Counted from the first letter of the stretch, positions 7,901-14,845 are shown. The stretch: DNA of 17,209 bases from Saccoglossus kowalevskii (GCF_000003605.2 NW_003151754.1:157061-174269); one strand, 5' to 3'. A program made the numbers and translations. The notes: generated by a model from the letters alone, not told the origin.

Positions 7901-9886
7901 TAAAACAATTACACAGAGCATAGTGAATGCAAAATAGCATTTAGTGTCATTGTTTTTAAAACCCAGTCCAGACAACTCAATTCGAGACAATATTTAATTA
8001 TAAATTAAACTGACAAAATAGCTACAATTAAGTTAACGAAAATACAAACATCTTTTATAGACGAATATACTGGCTACCCCTAACTTTTCTCATGTGTTTG
8101 ATTCTCGGCAGATGTACCCGTCTTTTATGATGAAAACATTTCGACTTAGTTCCATTCCTTCGAGTTGCACGCGCTTTCGTTATCAACTGTATACTCATTA
8201 TTTCTGCTAGGGGATATGTTCACAGTATCTGATAAAGATAAAGATTTCGTTTTAATTTTCCTAGATAAAGTGTCATCTTCTGGCACATTTTTTGTTTTCC
8301 GCCTTTTTGTTAAAGGGCGGTGGTCGTCGTGCCGCGTCCTGTTCGATATGGGACTCATAGCGACATATACAACGCGTGTCATGAAGATCGAACACGCGCT
8401 CCGCGACGACTACCGCGCGCGTTTAAAGTTATGAATCTAATATTTTATTATTTCGCATGTCATTCTATTATTATTTCTCATTCTGTTACGGTTTTCTTCA
8501 TCACGCAGGGACTGTACCCTAATGTATACATCGGTCACCCTGATCCGGAAGTGCCATGGGAGAACCGTGTTGACACTGTAATGGAATGGTTGAGTGATTA
8601 CGACATTGACGTCGTCACTCTCTATTTCGACGAGCCCGATCACACGGGACATTACGACGGCCCTGATTCCGACGAAAGGCGGGACATGGTCGTAAGATGC
8701 GACAACACACTGGGCTACCTACGTGACCAAATCGAAGCTCACGGACTGACTGGAGTGTTGAACGTCATCATCACGAGCGACCACGGAATGTCTGAAATCA
8801 ACGACGAGATGAAGATAGAACTGTACGATTATGTCGAACCCAATGACTTGTATCATGTGACTGCCGATTACGGGCCGGTAGCGTTGATTGAACCTAAGAA
8901 TGGAAAGCTGAACACGGTTTTCGACGCGCTGAAAGACGCTCACCCCAACATGACAGTGTTTATGAAAGAAGATATACCAGAGAGGTTGCATTATCGGGAC
9001 CATTACAGAATATTGTCCTTATTTGCATATTCAGACAGACCGTGGGAAATAGCAACGGTAAAGTTAATTACAATATCAATGCCATGCAGTGGCGGCGGCA
9101 CAGAGGGAGAGAATGTTGTGTGTGTGTGTGGGGGGGGGGGGTCGCAAAATCAAGCTGAAACCCTTTGTGTCAGAAGGTCTAGAATTTCAACCTTTTTCAA
9201 GGGAGAGCATGCCCCCGAGGTCCAGTTTACGCATATTGTTCATTGGCTAGGATCAAACATGTGTCAGAAGACCGAGAGTTCACAAAAGACAAGTGATGGT
9301 GGTAGGACGAACGTAGTATTAAAAGTTGTCAGTAATAAAACAACTACAGCATCAGCATATGCACATAGCTTTGAATGGGTGTACTGGCGTACACATATAC
9401 CCCAAAAGTAGCATACAGATTTGCTAATTATTCTTTTGAAGCTTTATGATCGATTGTTTATTCTTCTAACGCCGCCAGTCTTTTCTGAGCTCCGTATGGT
9501 TCACGATTTGTCCACAGTTTGTTACGGAGGGAAAGTTTGACATATTTATATTTGTACTAATCGATTATTTTTACATTTGTTCCTAACAGAGATGGGAAGA
9601 AAATGGTCAAGTAGGGGGTCATGGTTTTGACAATGAAGACCTAACAATGAAGAACATATTTTTAGCAAGTGGACCAGATTTCAAGAAAGGTTTTTTGTCA
9701 AAACCGTTTGAGTCCGTAGATATTTACCCCCTCATGTGTCAGATTTTAAATTTGCAGCCCGCCCCCAACAATGGGTCACTTGATAACGTCATAGATTTAC
9801 TTAATCTTGACGCCAGTGGCGTTAGTTCGAAAGAGATTTCCGGTCTTCTGACATTGGTGTGTTTGGTCATCTTTTTTAATATTTAG
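1723..9886 (+). CDS. ENPP7-like ectonucleotide pyrophosphatase/phosphodiesterase (alkaline sphingomyelinase type), 4 exons, 424 aa
   Basis: The exons 1723-1957, 4405-4598, 8509-9057 and 9590-9886 join in phase (1, 0, 0) to 1275 nt. The start has a good Kozak context (A at -3, G at +4). Residues 1-22 form a signal peptide ending in an A-L-A site. The ENPP catalytic set is complete: D33 (SFDGF), nucleophile T69, oxyanion N90 (GVIHN), D187 and H191 (EPDHTGH), D234 and H235 (TSDHGM), and H337 (GGHGFDN). The VTPxFVTxT, DTVMxW, VTLYF and HGFDN blocks resemble vertebrate ENPP7 more than ENPP4/5; ENPP7 cleaves sphingomyelin to ceramide and phosphocholine outside the cell. The NPP motif TFPN is TLPS here (S72), where ENPP7 has Cys. 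Asn sequons fall at 98, 107, 127, 290 and 387. The chain ends in a 16-residue hydrophobic tail with no basic cytoplasmic stretch, which suggests a short C-terminal or GPI-type anchor. Substrate is inferred; ENPP6-like choline phosphodiesterase activity is the main alternative. Confidence 0.9.
2264..2390. repeat. degenerate direct repeat in intron 1
   Basis: Positions 2264-2294 and about 2357-2389 share the pattern TTTTTAAyGTrCGAGyTAAAATTAAAT, about 96 bases apart. A weaker third match (TAACGCACGAGTTATTAGA) begins near 2318. This looks like an old local duplication; no function is apparent. Confidence 0.6.
2682..2822. mobile_element. TTAA-flanked inverted-repeat MITE, 141 bp (element 1)
   Basis: The element begins and ends with TTAA (2682-2685 and 2819-2822). 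The left end reads TTAAAGCGGGAGGGTCGTCA and the reverse complement of the right end TTAAAGCGGGGGAGTCATCA; about 21 of the first 24 bases match, extending into CACCTG. A TTAA target duplication with terminal inverted repeats and no coding capacity is the pattern of piggyBac-type non-autonomous elements. Family assignment rests on TTAA and the repeats only; no transposase is visible. Confidence 0.75.
3699..3726. repeat. 12-bp hairpin in intron 1
   Basis: CGAAGTCGTGCG at 3699-3710 pairs with CGCGCGACTTCG at 3715-3726 across a TTAT loop, with one G-T wobble when transcribed from one strand. The GC-rich stem stands out from its AT-rich surroundings. It could be a transposon relic. Confidence 0.6.
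3942..4174. mobile_element. TTAA-flanked inverted-repeat MITE, 233 bp (element 2)
   Basis: TTAA occurs at 3942-3945 and 4171-4174. The left end TTAAGGGCGGTAGTCGTCGC and the reverse complement of the right end TTAAATTGCGGCAGTCGTCG align, and similarity continues to a CGCATGCGC core about 30 bases in. The outer GCGGTAGTCGTCG motif is shared with the element at 8310-8426, so the two are probably one family. It lies about 230 bases upstream of exon 2. Confidence 0.7.
4405..4598 (+). CDS. ENPP7-like exon 2 (residues 79-143)
   Basis: The exon completes Gly79 and encodes LWAESHGVIHN, containing oxyanion Asn90, then the WWDMGAEPIW block and SYFYYGGDVEIK, a well-conserved ENPP substrate-pocket region. 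Acceptor ATAG lies at 4401-4404 and donor AAG/GTAAGT at 4598/4599. The acceptor has a weak pyrimidine tract. A stronger-looking TACTAAC-TTTCAG at 4333-4345 would give an in-frame stop at the old acceptor, so it is likely the branch region or a decoy. Three Asn-glycosylation sequons (98, 107, 127) lie here. Confidence 0.9.
4820..5082. repeat. 31-bp minisatellite, about 8.5 copies
   Basis: Eight full units start at 4820, 4851, 4882, 4913, 4944, 4975, 5006 and 5037, and a 15-base partial unit ends at 5082. Each unit begins TCACCAATCACCAGGAATT and continues into CAATTACCTAT (or CATAT). Units differ by only one to three substitutions, so expansion is recent. There are no unique spacers, so it is a tandem repeat and not a CRISPR array. 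Confidence 0.97.
5174..5192. repeat. (TCTA)n microsatellite
   Basis: About 4.75 perfect units of TCTA. It directly abuts the stop codon end of the - strand open frame at 5194-5496. Confidence 0.85.
5194..5496 (-). CDS. unassigned acidic open frame inside ENPP intron 2 (possible exon or relic)
   Basis: A stop-free - strand stretch of about 100 codons, hydrophilic and rich in Asp, Glu, Ser and Lys. It contains two diverged copies of a module that begins GETV and ends YS(S/N)DENS, followed by a SxxET end (YSSDENSGSET and YSNDENSSLET). The DNA shows the same duplication near 5200 and 5355. No ATG opens it; the frame begins near a TTG, and on the - strand a possible splice acceptor GGCAG lies just upstream, so if real it could be a terminal exon of an antisense gene or a piece of a captured transcript. 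I do not recognise a family and give it low weight. Confidence 0.2.
   Translation of the reverse strand: MSLNRIGETVHRGRPDLSDGSAIEKDTSEKNDEQRIEYSSDENSGSETEEVDNTKKVTFHEFLKKEKQVGSRLALEQKATGETVAQRDDYSNDENSSLET
5938..6133. repeat. 68-bp direct repeat, two diverged copies
   Basis: 5938-6005 and 6066-6133 share the order TTATGCwAATCAG, AATTAATAT, AACnGATTT, TAAAACTAAT, AGGTyTGT, 128 bases apart. An old local duplication in intron 2 with no other feature. Confidence 0.75.
6669..6805 (+). promoter_or_regulatory. CCAAT-box cluster followed by a TATA-like motif
   Basis: CCAAT or its complement occurs at 6669, 6692, 6701, 6723 and 6759 (a sixth at 6842), all within about 100 bases, and TATAAAA lies at 6799-6805. 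A perfect 16-base palindrome AATTCGCTAGCGAATT (6671-6686) sits between the first two boxes and is itself bracketed by AGCCAATT and AATTGGCT. Such CCAAT clusters are typical of NF-Y-driven promoters. There is no recognisable gene downstream, so it may be an orphan promoter, an enhancer or part of a decayed element. Confidence 0.3.
6871..7050. repeat. degenerate minisatellite of about 30 bp
   Basis: GAGAACG-like starts recur at 6871, 6891, 6921, 6959, 6977, 7009 and about 7039, mostly 30-38 bases apart with shorter interstitial units. The clearest units read GAGAACGnATCACCrGGAATT plus an A-rich end. The core ATCACCAGGAATT is identical to that of the 31-bp minisatellite at 4820-5082. Confidence 0.6.
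7160..8005. repeat. tRNA-Gly cassette, copy 1 (duplicated unit in ENPP intron 2)
   Basis: Sequence on both sides of the tRNA gene at 7278-7348 is homologous to the flanks of the two later tRNA genes. Shared blocks with copy 3 are GCAGTGAATATACmAACA and CGTCAGAACTTTA to the left and CAATTCGAGACAAT (near 7979 and 14823) to the right. Copy 2 shares CATGTCACC, CAAAGATAG and the GTCAGAACA to ATTTTAATGGTTCAT region (7441-7510 versus 13501-13570). The flanks are diverged with many indels, so the duplication is old. Confidence 0.75.
7278..7348 (-). tRNA. tRNA-Gly(GCC), copy 1, inside ENPP intron 2
   Basis: The - strand folds as a complete 71-nt cloverleaf. The acceptor stem is GCATCGG/CCGATGC with discriminator A, the D arm begins GTTCAGTGG, the anticodon stem CTCGC/GCGGG encloses loop CTGCCAC with anticodon GCC, and the T arm is CCGGG-TTCGAAT-CCCGG. 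It has the A box TGGTTCAGTGG and B box GGTTCGAATCC for Pol III. A T4 terminator lies 5 nt past its 3' end (7269-7272). It has no intron, and CCA is not encoded, as expected for a eukaryote. It is antisense to the host ENPP gene. Confidence 0.97.
8310..8426. mobile_element. TTAA-flanked foldback MITE, 117 bp (element 3)
   Basis: TTAA at 8310-8313 and 8423-8426 bound two arms of about 50 bases. The left arm begins TTAAAGGGCGGTGGTCGTCG and the reverse complement of the right arm TTTAAACGCGCGCGGTAGTC; the arms share GGTnGTCGTCG and TGTTCGATnTnnATG, leaving only a short loop. The outer motif matches the element at 3942-4174. Its right edge is only about 80 bases from the exon 3 acceptor. The GC-rich element keeps an open frame running into exon 3, which is not coding. 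Confidence 0.75.
8509..9057 (+). CDS. ENPP7-like exon 3 (residues 144-326)
   Basis: The largest exon, 549 nt, phase 0 at both ends. It follows a strong pyrimidine tract and CGCAG acceptor (AG at 8507-8508) and ends at ACG/GTAAAG. It carries the second metal site: D187 and H191 in EPDHTGH, and D234 and H235 in IITSDHGM. It also contains the family blocks DTVMEWL, YGPVALIEPKNGKL and KEDIPERLHYR. The open frame runs on both sides of the exon through intronic sequence, but the residues before 8509 and after 9057 have no family similarity. Confidence 0.93.
9058..9589 (+). other. ENPP7-like intron 3, 532 nt, with dispersed repeat insert
   Basis: A GT-AG intron (GTAAAG to CCTAACAG). About 9087-9232 is a dispersed repeat related to 14206-14450, with a (TG)n tract and a run of 12 G at 9130-9141. 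The remainder (9240-9580) holds nothing I recognise. Confidence 0.85.
9087..9232. repeat. dispersed GCATGC-type repeat, copy in ENPP intron 3
   Basis: It shares TCAAGCTGAAACCCTTTGTG, GTCAG, GGTCTAGA-TTTCAA and GGGAGAGCATGCCC with the repeat near 14206-14450, but lacks about 35 bases present there between GTCAG and the GGTCTAGA block. It is preceded by GTGGCGGCGGCACAGAGG, (TG)n and G12. I recall similar GAGCATGCCCCCGGACC-containing repeats as abundant in many marine invertebrate genomes; that is recollection, not a search. Confidence 0.6.
9590..9886 (+). CDS. ENPP7-like exon 4 (residues 327-424 and stop)
   Basis: The exon opens after TTCCTAACAG and encodes GGHGFDNEDLTMKNIF, which includes the last metal ligand H337, then SVDIYPLMCQILNL and APNNGS, the usual end of the ENPP catalytic domain. 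The C-terminus DASGVSSKE followed by 16 mainly hydrophobic residues up to the stop looks like a small-residue omega region plus GPI signal, or a very short membrane anchor as in vertebrate ENPP7. The start at 9590 gives the phase 0 needed to continue from exon 3. Confidence 0.92.
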   Translation, partial: RWEENGQVGGHGFDNEDLTMKNIFLASGPDFKKGFLSKPFESVDIYPLMCQILNLQPAPNNGSLDNVIDLLNLDASGVSSKEISGLLTLVCLVIFFNI

Positions 9887-10029
9887 TTCAAAACAACATG
9901 ATGTTTCAATACTATCAAAACACATTGCAATTATATAATAGTTTGTATTTTATTTCAACCTAATAGCAGTGTAATCTTGATTTTGATACAATTGCACACA
10001 TAATTTTGAAGACACAGTTATGGTGACCA

Positions 10030-10035
10030 AATAAA
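10030..10035 (+). terminator. candidate poly(A) signal of the ENPP gene
   Basis: AATAAA, 144 bases after the stop codon at 9886, followed by a moderately GT-containing stretch. It is the first canonical hexamer after the stop, so a 3' UTR of about 160-170 nt is plausible. In such AT-rich DNA a chance occurrence is possible. Confidence 0.5.
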
Positions 10036-10279
10036 CATAAAAAGTTCGTAAAATTGCAAGAGTGTATATCGCAACAGCACCGTAAAATTCAAATTGTCAT
10101 GTAAGTGAAAGTGAAAAATGCTTATGATTGTGTCCCATAAAAGCAAAGGCATTGTGTGCATAATATTTTATCGATATACCTGTTCAACAGTTGCTGTGCT
10201 ATTGACCGAACTCTGAGACCAGGTTACGCTCTGATGTCATACTGGCAAGATAATCTGACCAATAGATCGTTTTCACATC

Positions 10280-10755
10280 GTTTACAGCTGGTTCATATGA
10301 TATCCTCCTAACATAGGAGGCTTCAAATGAATTTTCTTCATTTTTTTATACTTGATACATGCAGGTATAAGAACAACTTAGGTCAAATAAACACGCAAAT
10401 CTACCAACTTTGCAATCGCTTTGCACAACTTTGAACGCTGGTTTATCAGCTTAGAGTAATAAGGTCAGACTGCAAAAAATGTTTGTTCATTGAAAATACA
10501 AGCATATTTTAAAACTTTCTATGAAATTGAAAATTTCAAAATAATTTCAACTATTTTCTACAATAAATATTCGATATTAGAGTAAGAAATAATGCACAAA
10601 AATTGCTCTATTGTTTTTTTCAATGTTTGTTGCTCTTTATTTTTTGATCTTTATTATAGTAATCGGTCTATAACCTGACCACTCATTTATGAGAATCATT
10701 TATAAGAATTTATTGAAATTGGAGACCATTTAATGTTTGGAAAAATTTCAAAATT
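10280..10755. repeat. intergenic direct repeat, left copy
   Basis: It matches 11100-11632 in the same orientation over most of its length. Shared blocks include GGCTTCAAATG, GTCAAATAAA, CGCAAATCTACCAACTTTGC, AATCGCTTTGCA, TTTTAAAACTTTCTATGAA, AGAGTAAGAAAT and GACCATTTAATGTTTGGAAA. It also contains a small hairpin CCTCCTA-ACA-TAGGAGG at 10304-10320. Non-coding, origin unknown. Confidence 0.85.
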
Positions 10756-10855
10756 CTACATCTTTCGGGAGCCACTACGATATTCAAAAGCCATTTTACG
10801 AGTTATTTATTCATTTTTCCGAACTTTTAACTACAGGTCTCGATAATGTAACAAC

Positions 10856-11100
10856 ATAGGTAACATTTCCATGTAAATCTAACAACTTTGCCTGAGCTTT
10901 TCGCAACTTTGTAAACACTTTGTTTATCCTCTTAGGCTCGGGTAGTGGTACAAAGTGCGAACATAAATGACTTTTTTTAGACTTTTACATATTGTTTTGT
11001 AAATTTAACTGTGGGGTTCTATATGACATGACTTAGGGGAAATATACACGCATATCTACCAACTTTTCATCGCTTTTCACATTTTAGGCTGTTTTTAAAT
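10856..11100. repeat. two short partial copies of the CTACCAACTTT module
   Basis: Between the two long copies, AAATCTAACAACTTTGCCTG near 10875 and CATATCTACCAACTTTTCAT near 11051 repeat the module centred on CTACCAACTTTGCAATCGCTTTGC. Four versions thus occur in about 850 bases, so amplification of the module involved more than one step. Confidence 0.65.
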
Positions 11101-11632
11101 TTTACGGCTCGCTCATATAAGAGGCTGCTAAAATCGAAGGCTTCAAATGGATTTTATTCATTTTTCATACTTTGTAACGGCAGGGTAGCAACAACTTCGG
11201 TCAAATAAAAATCGCAAATCTACCAACTTTGCAATCGCTTTGCATAACTTTGCACGTTGTTTTAATAGCTTGGAGCAGTTAGGCGCAGACTGCAAAAACT
11301 CTCTGTTCATTGACAATACAGGCATATTAGTATTTTAAAACTTTCTATGAACTTGAAAATTTCAAATAATTTCCACGACTTTCTACCATAAATGTTCGAC
11401 ATCAGAGTAAGAAATATTACTCAAAAATTGCTTTACTGTCTTTTCAATGTGTGTGACCCAACCTCCAAAAATCACTCGCTGGTTTTCTCAGGTTGTCTCC
11501 TATGCATGTACCAACCACGACCGATTGATCTTTACATTTGTGATCGGTCAATCACATGATCACTAAGCTATGAGAGGCATTTCAAATTTATTCAAATTTG
11601 CGACCATTTAATGTTTGGAAATGTTTCAAAAT
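11100..11632. repeat. intergenic direct repeat, right copy
   Basis: Second long copy of the unit at 10280-10755, about 820 bases away. It carries an extra 50 bases or so near 11450-11530 and is otherwise colinear with many point differences. No coding frame is conserved between the copies, which argues against a protein gene. Confidence 0.85.
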
Positions 11633-13261
11633 TGAACGTATCCCAATGCCATATTTTTCCCTGGAATTTCGGCATTACGACTTTAAACTATAAAAGAAAT
11701 TCAAGTTCAAAATCAAAAGATTTTATTTTTGCAGCAGACGTTTGGTTCGCGCCTTTATCGCATTATGCAAGATCTCGCAGTGAACGGGAAATCACCTATG
11801 AACGTGACATGTAGCACTAGTATTGTCTCCTTCCCCATCTAGATTTTCCGATTCTAGCTTTCGCTGTTATTGCCAAATCCGACGAGGTTTTCGGTTATTG
11901 TGAGTTGCGTCATCGTGGTTTTAACGAGGGATCACAAGGTGAGATTTTTGACATCAAGTTTGTCAATGTTTCATAAATTCAAAAGTGAAATAGGCATAAA
12001 TGTTTTACACGTAACTGAGGTATTGGAAAATCAGAAAACCGGACAATGAATGTCATTTTGACAACACAGACGTGCCCATATACTGCAGATACTGCAGCTG
12101 TCCCGCCGAGGAAATAGAAAACGGTTTACTCTCATCTGCTGTCCGTGAACATTGATGAGCAACACCTGTGAGAAATAACAAAACAGAAAATTAACCCTTT
12201 TCAGTCAAATGTACCCAGAAACCCCCATATTCCATTCATTGTGACGATACTGAAAAAAATGATGAAAATGGACACAACCAATTCAACTAAAAATCTGTCA
12301 AAATGTTCTCAATAAATTAGATACTGTAAACACATTATACGCTGTTATTTCCGTCGTTAAGTAAGATGTGCTAAAATTAAATCCACGTAAACAGGTAAAA
12401 TAACAATATAACTCTTTGTTTCCCTGCCAAGTTCGTGGACATAAAACCCAGTGAAATTTGTCAATGCATTAAAATAGAGAAATTGAATGTCAGTGAAAAT
12501 AAAGGGTTTTACAGTACGTCACCATCATCAAATAGTGGGTATCCGCTGATGGGGAAGACAAGCGCAACGATATAGAACGGTATCAAAACGCAACTTACGA
12601 AATAGAACATAGATGCATCAGTCGCAAAACATTACGGTTAATAGCCTACTTGGTTTGTCAATAACATAATATCTGTTTTTGAAAAATATGATTTGCGTTT
12701 TGTAATCATAATTTAGCAAATGGAGTAAAAAAAAATGTTGTCAATCTTCTTCATCACCTGCCAGCTAACATGCAATTTTTTGTGTTTCAACCATTCAAAG
12801 ACACGACCAGGTGCTCGTTATTTGTTTACTTATCTACCAATTGTTAAATAGTTAACGAAATTTAAAATGTAGTTCACAAATTGCAAAAAAGAATATCATT
12901 ATTATTCAACAATTTAGATAACAAAAAATAAGAAAATCTGCCACTGAACCACCGATGTTGGCAATTTGTTATCATTATTCCAGTGTATTGTTTTAATAAT
13001 TTCCTAAAAGGCTGAATGTTAACAAGGATCTACTTTTTAGTGGTTATTTGTAAATTAATTTTCGCCTCCCCCTAAATCCGCGCTTGAAAAAGTCGGACAG
13101 TTTACATTTTTTTTAAATGATTTACGTGTAAATTTATTGTATTTCCCTTCGTCCCTTAACAACGTGTTGTTGAGGAACTGTGTATTTTCAGGGTGTTTTG
13201 ATTTTTGATTGAAAATAAATAAATTCATATTACTAAACAAATACTCTTCAAAATACATGCT
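11633..13261. other. intergenic AT-rich stretch, one tRNA relic
   Basis: Apart from the tRNA fragment at 12937-12957 I see no gene. The longest open frames on either strand have no recognisable motif and low-complexity composition. Confidence 0.6.
12937..12957 (-). pseudogene. tRNA-Gly(GCC) 5' fragment
   Basis: The 21 bases match nucleotides 2-22 of the nearby tRNA-Gly genes with one difference, covering most of the acceptor 5' strand and the D-arm/A box. The anticodon and T arms are absent, with unrelated AT-rich sequence in their place. It is probably the remains of another tRNA cassette copy. Confidence 0.7.
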
Positions 13262-13610
13262 TTAACCGACCATCGTTATCCCGGCGTTGGAACTTTTTGG
13301 AAAAATAACGCATTTATTGGTTTTGATAAAATGCAGATGCATCGGCCGGGAATCGAACCCGGGCCTCCCGCGTGGCAGGCGAGAATTCTACCACTGAACC
13401 ACCGATGCTATATGAAAGTAAACGAATGTTTTCATTAATTCATCATAATCTCTCAGATGATAGCGTTCAGATAGTGCGATAAACAGCTGGCATGTTTTCC
13501 CATGTCACCGCAAAGATAGCCCCCACCTACGTCAGAACAAGTGATAACATTATTTTAATGGTTCATGCATGTAATATTATAATTATTTATGTTGACTCGG
13601 TGTGTGTGCC
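13262..13610. repeat. tRNA-Gly cassette, copy 2
   Basis: Left of the tRNA, ATCCCGGCGTTGGAACTTTT and GGAAAAATAAC match copy 3 (13854-13884). Right of it, the CAGCTGG, CATGTCACCGCAAAGATAG, CGTCAGAACA and ATTTTAATGGTTCATGCA segments match copy 1. Copy 2 therefore links the flanks of copies 1 and 3. Confidence 0.75.
13338..13408 (-). tRNA. tRNA-Gly(GCC), copy 2
   Basis: Base-for-base identical over 71 nt to the gene at 7278-7348, so the same cloverleaf, anticodon GCC and A/B boxes apply. A T4 Pol III terminator lies 6 nt past the 3' end (13328-13331). Intergenic, - strand. Confidence 0.97.
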
Positions 13611-13942
13611 GAGTGACCAGTCATGTGACTTAATACTAGTGAAAAATTATCAACTTAGCTATTTGCTCACGTCGTGTATTACCATTCATTAAATAGAATC
13701 TTATTTTCAGTGCAATTTGTAATTTGGCGTAAACTGTAATGATTAAAAAAAAGAAATACATGCAGTGAATCATGGAGCTCCATGAGTGAATATACCAACA
13801 ATGCTAACAGGCGTCAGAACTTTAGTAAATAGTTACCTTTGCTAAGGCAAAGCATCCCGACGTTGGAATTTTGGGAAAATAACAAATTGTACAAAAGCCA
13901 ACCTAAAGTATATCATTATTAAAGTGTTTGTTAAAAGTTACA

Positions 13943-14013
13943 TGCATCGGCCGGGAATCGAACCCGGGCCTCCCGCGTGGCAGGCGAGAATTCTACCACT
14001 GAACCACCGATGC
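13943..14013 (-). tRNA. tRNA-Gly(GCC), copy 3
   Basis: Third 71-nt copy, identical to the other two, with discriminator A and no encoded CCA. A T4 terminator lies 6 nt past the 3' end (13933-13936). The 5' flank directly before the gene differs from copies 1 and 2, which keep TATATAG there, whereas this one has TGTAG. Confidence 0.97.
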
Positions 14014-14205
14014 TACATACAGGTCTTACATTATTGTTTAGTTGTGATTGTTATTGTACGTACAAAATAACTAGTACGCATGCGTATGAAAGATTTCATA
14101 ATTTCATCGAACGAATATTCAGATGTCTGCTACAAAAAAAGGCGTTTTCATTTCAGGAAAAAATCATATTTCTATGTATCTGTCTATGTTCAGAATCAAA
14201 CAACA

Positions 14206-14450
14206 ATACCCAAAAGTATACATATTCTTCAAATCAAGCTGAAACCCTTTGTGTCAGCAAAATTTCCCCCTCAAAATGCAGGAAATAGCGTTTTTGGAGG
14301 TCTAGATCTCCAAATTTTTAAAGAGGAGCATGCCCGGACCGCTAGTAATGTCGCGCCTTCGGCGCAAGGTTGGTGAGCAGATACCCCCCCCCCCTCCGTG
14401 CAAAATTTAGTGCCGCCGTCTCTGCTGTCTGGTACGCCTGCCAACACGTA
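14206..14450. repeat. dispersed GCATGC-type repeat, longer copy
   Basis: It contains TCAAGCTGAAACCCTTTGTG, CTCAAAATGCAGGAAATAGC, GGAGGTCTAGATCTCCAAAT, GAGGAGCATGCCC, a GCGCC-TTC-GGCGC hairpin at 14353-14365, a run of 11 C (14384-14394) and TGCCGCCGTCTCTGC. The first block is identical in the copy at 9087-9232. Non-coding; probably a non-autonomous mobile or satellite-derived element, class unknown. Confidence 0.65.
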
Positions 14451-14845
14451 CATGGCAACTATGTTTGGTGAGAACCCTTAAACTTAAAAGTGCAAGATTA
14501 AATCAGTGATGCTCTCAGTTTTTATGAAGATCAGTGTATTTGTGATCTCCAATCTCAGTAGTAACTGACTAACTGCTGAAATCGCACCATAATGACAAGC
14601 ATGTCTGTTATACAATCATAAGGCTGTAGTTCCGCAGTAACTTGAAATAGTATTTATTTGTGTGTTATAAGAATTTTGAGAAAAAATGAAAATAGAAATT
14701 GCTATTCTTAGAATAATTGCTAGAACACAGTGAACGTAAAGGAAAATATCATTTCTTGTCATTTAAAAAAACAAACAGACATCAAGTTTACTAAAGCAAG
14801 CACCAGTCAAGAGACTAGTCCACAATTCGAGACAATGGTGAATCG

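Larger units (their letters stand above)
4599..8508 (+). other. ENPP7-like intron 2, 3910 nt
   Basis: A GT-AG intron (GTAAGT to CGCAG). It holds a 31-bp minisatellite, a second degenerate minisatellite, an antisense tRNA-Gly gene with its duplicated flank, a TTAA element close to the acceptor, and an unassigned - strand open frame at 5194-5496. About 5500-5930, 6140-6660 and 8006-8309 hold nothing I recognise. Confidence 0.85.
13720..14845. repeat. tRNA-Gly cassette, copy 3, with a later repeat insertion
   Basis: Left flank blocks (AACTGTAA, GCAGTGAATC, AGTGAATATACCAACAATGC, CGTCAGAACTTTA) match copy 1, and ATCCCGACGTTGGAATTTT matches copy 2. To the right, 14598-14840 matches 7785-8000 of copy 1, ending in CACAATTCGAGACAATG. 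A dispersed repeat of about 240 bases (14206-14450) lies between these blocks. Confidence 0.7.

Noticed and set aside
8320-9411. A 363-codon open frame on the + strand read as one unspliced gene
   Set aside because: Only residues from 8509 to 9057 match the ENPP family. The 5' part is a TTAA foldback element and the 3' part runs into a (TG)n/G-run repeat. Splice sites at both edges restore the family reading.
13977-14376. Overlapping + strand open frames of about 100 codons
   Set aside because: They overlap a tRNA gene on the other strand and a dispersed repeat, and show no family motif.
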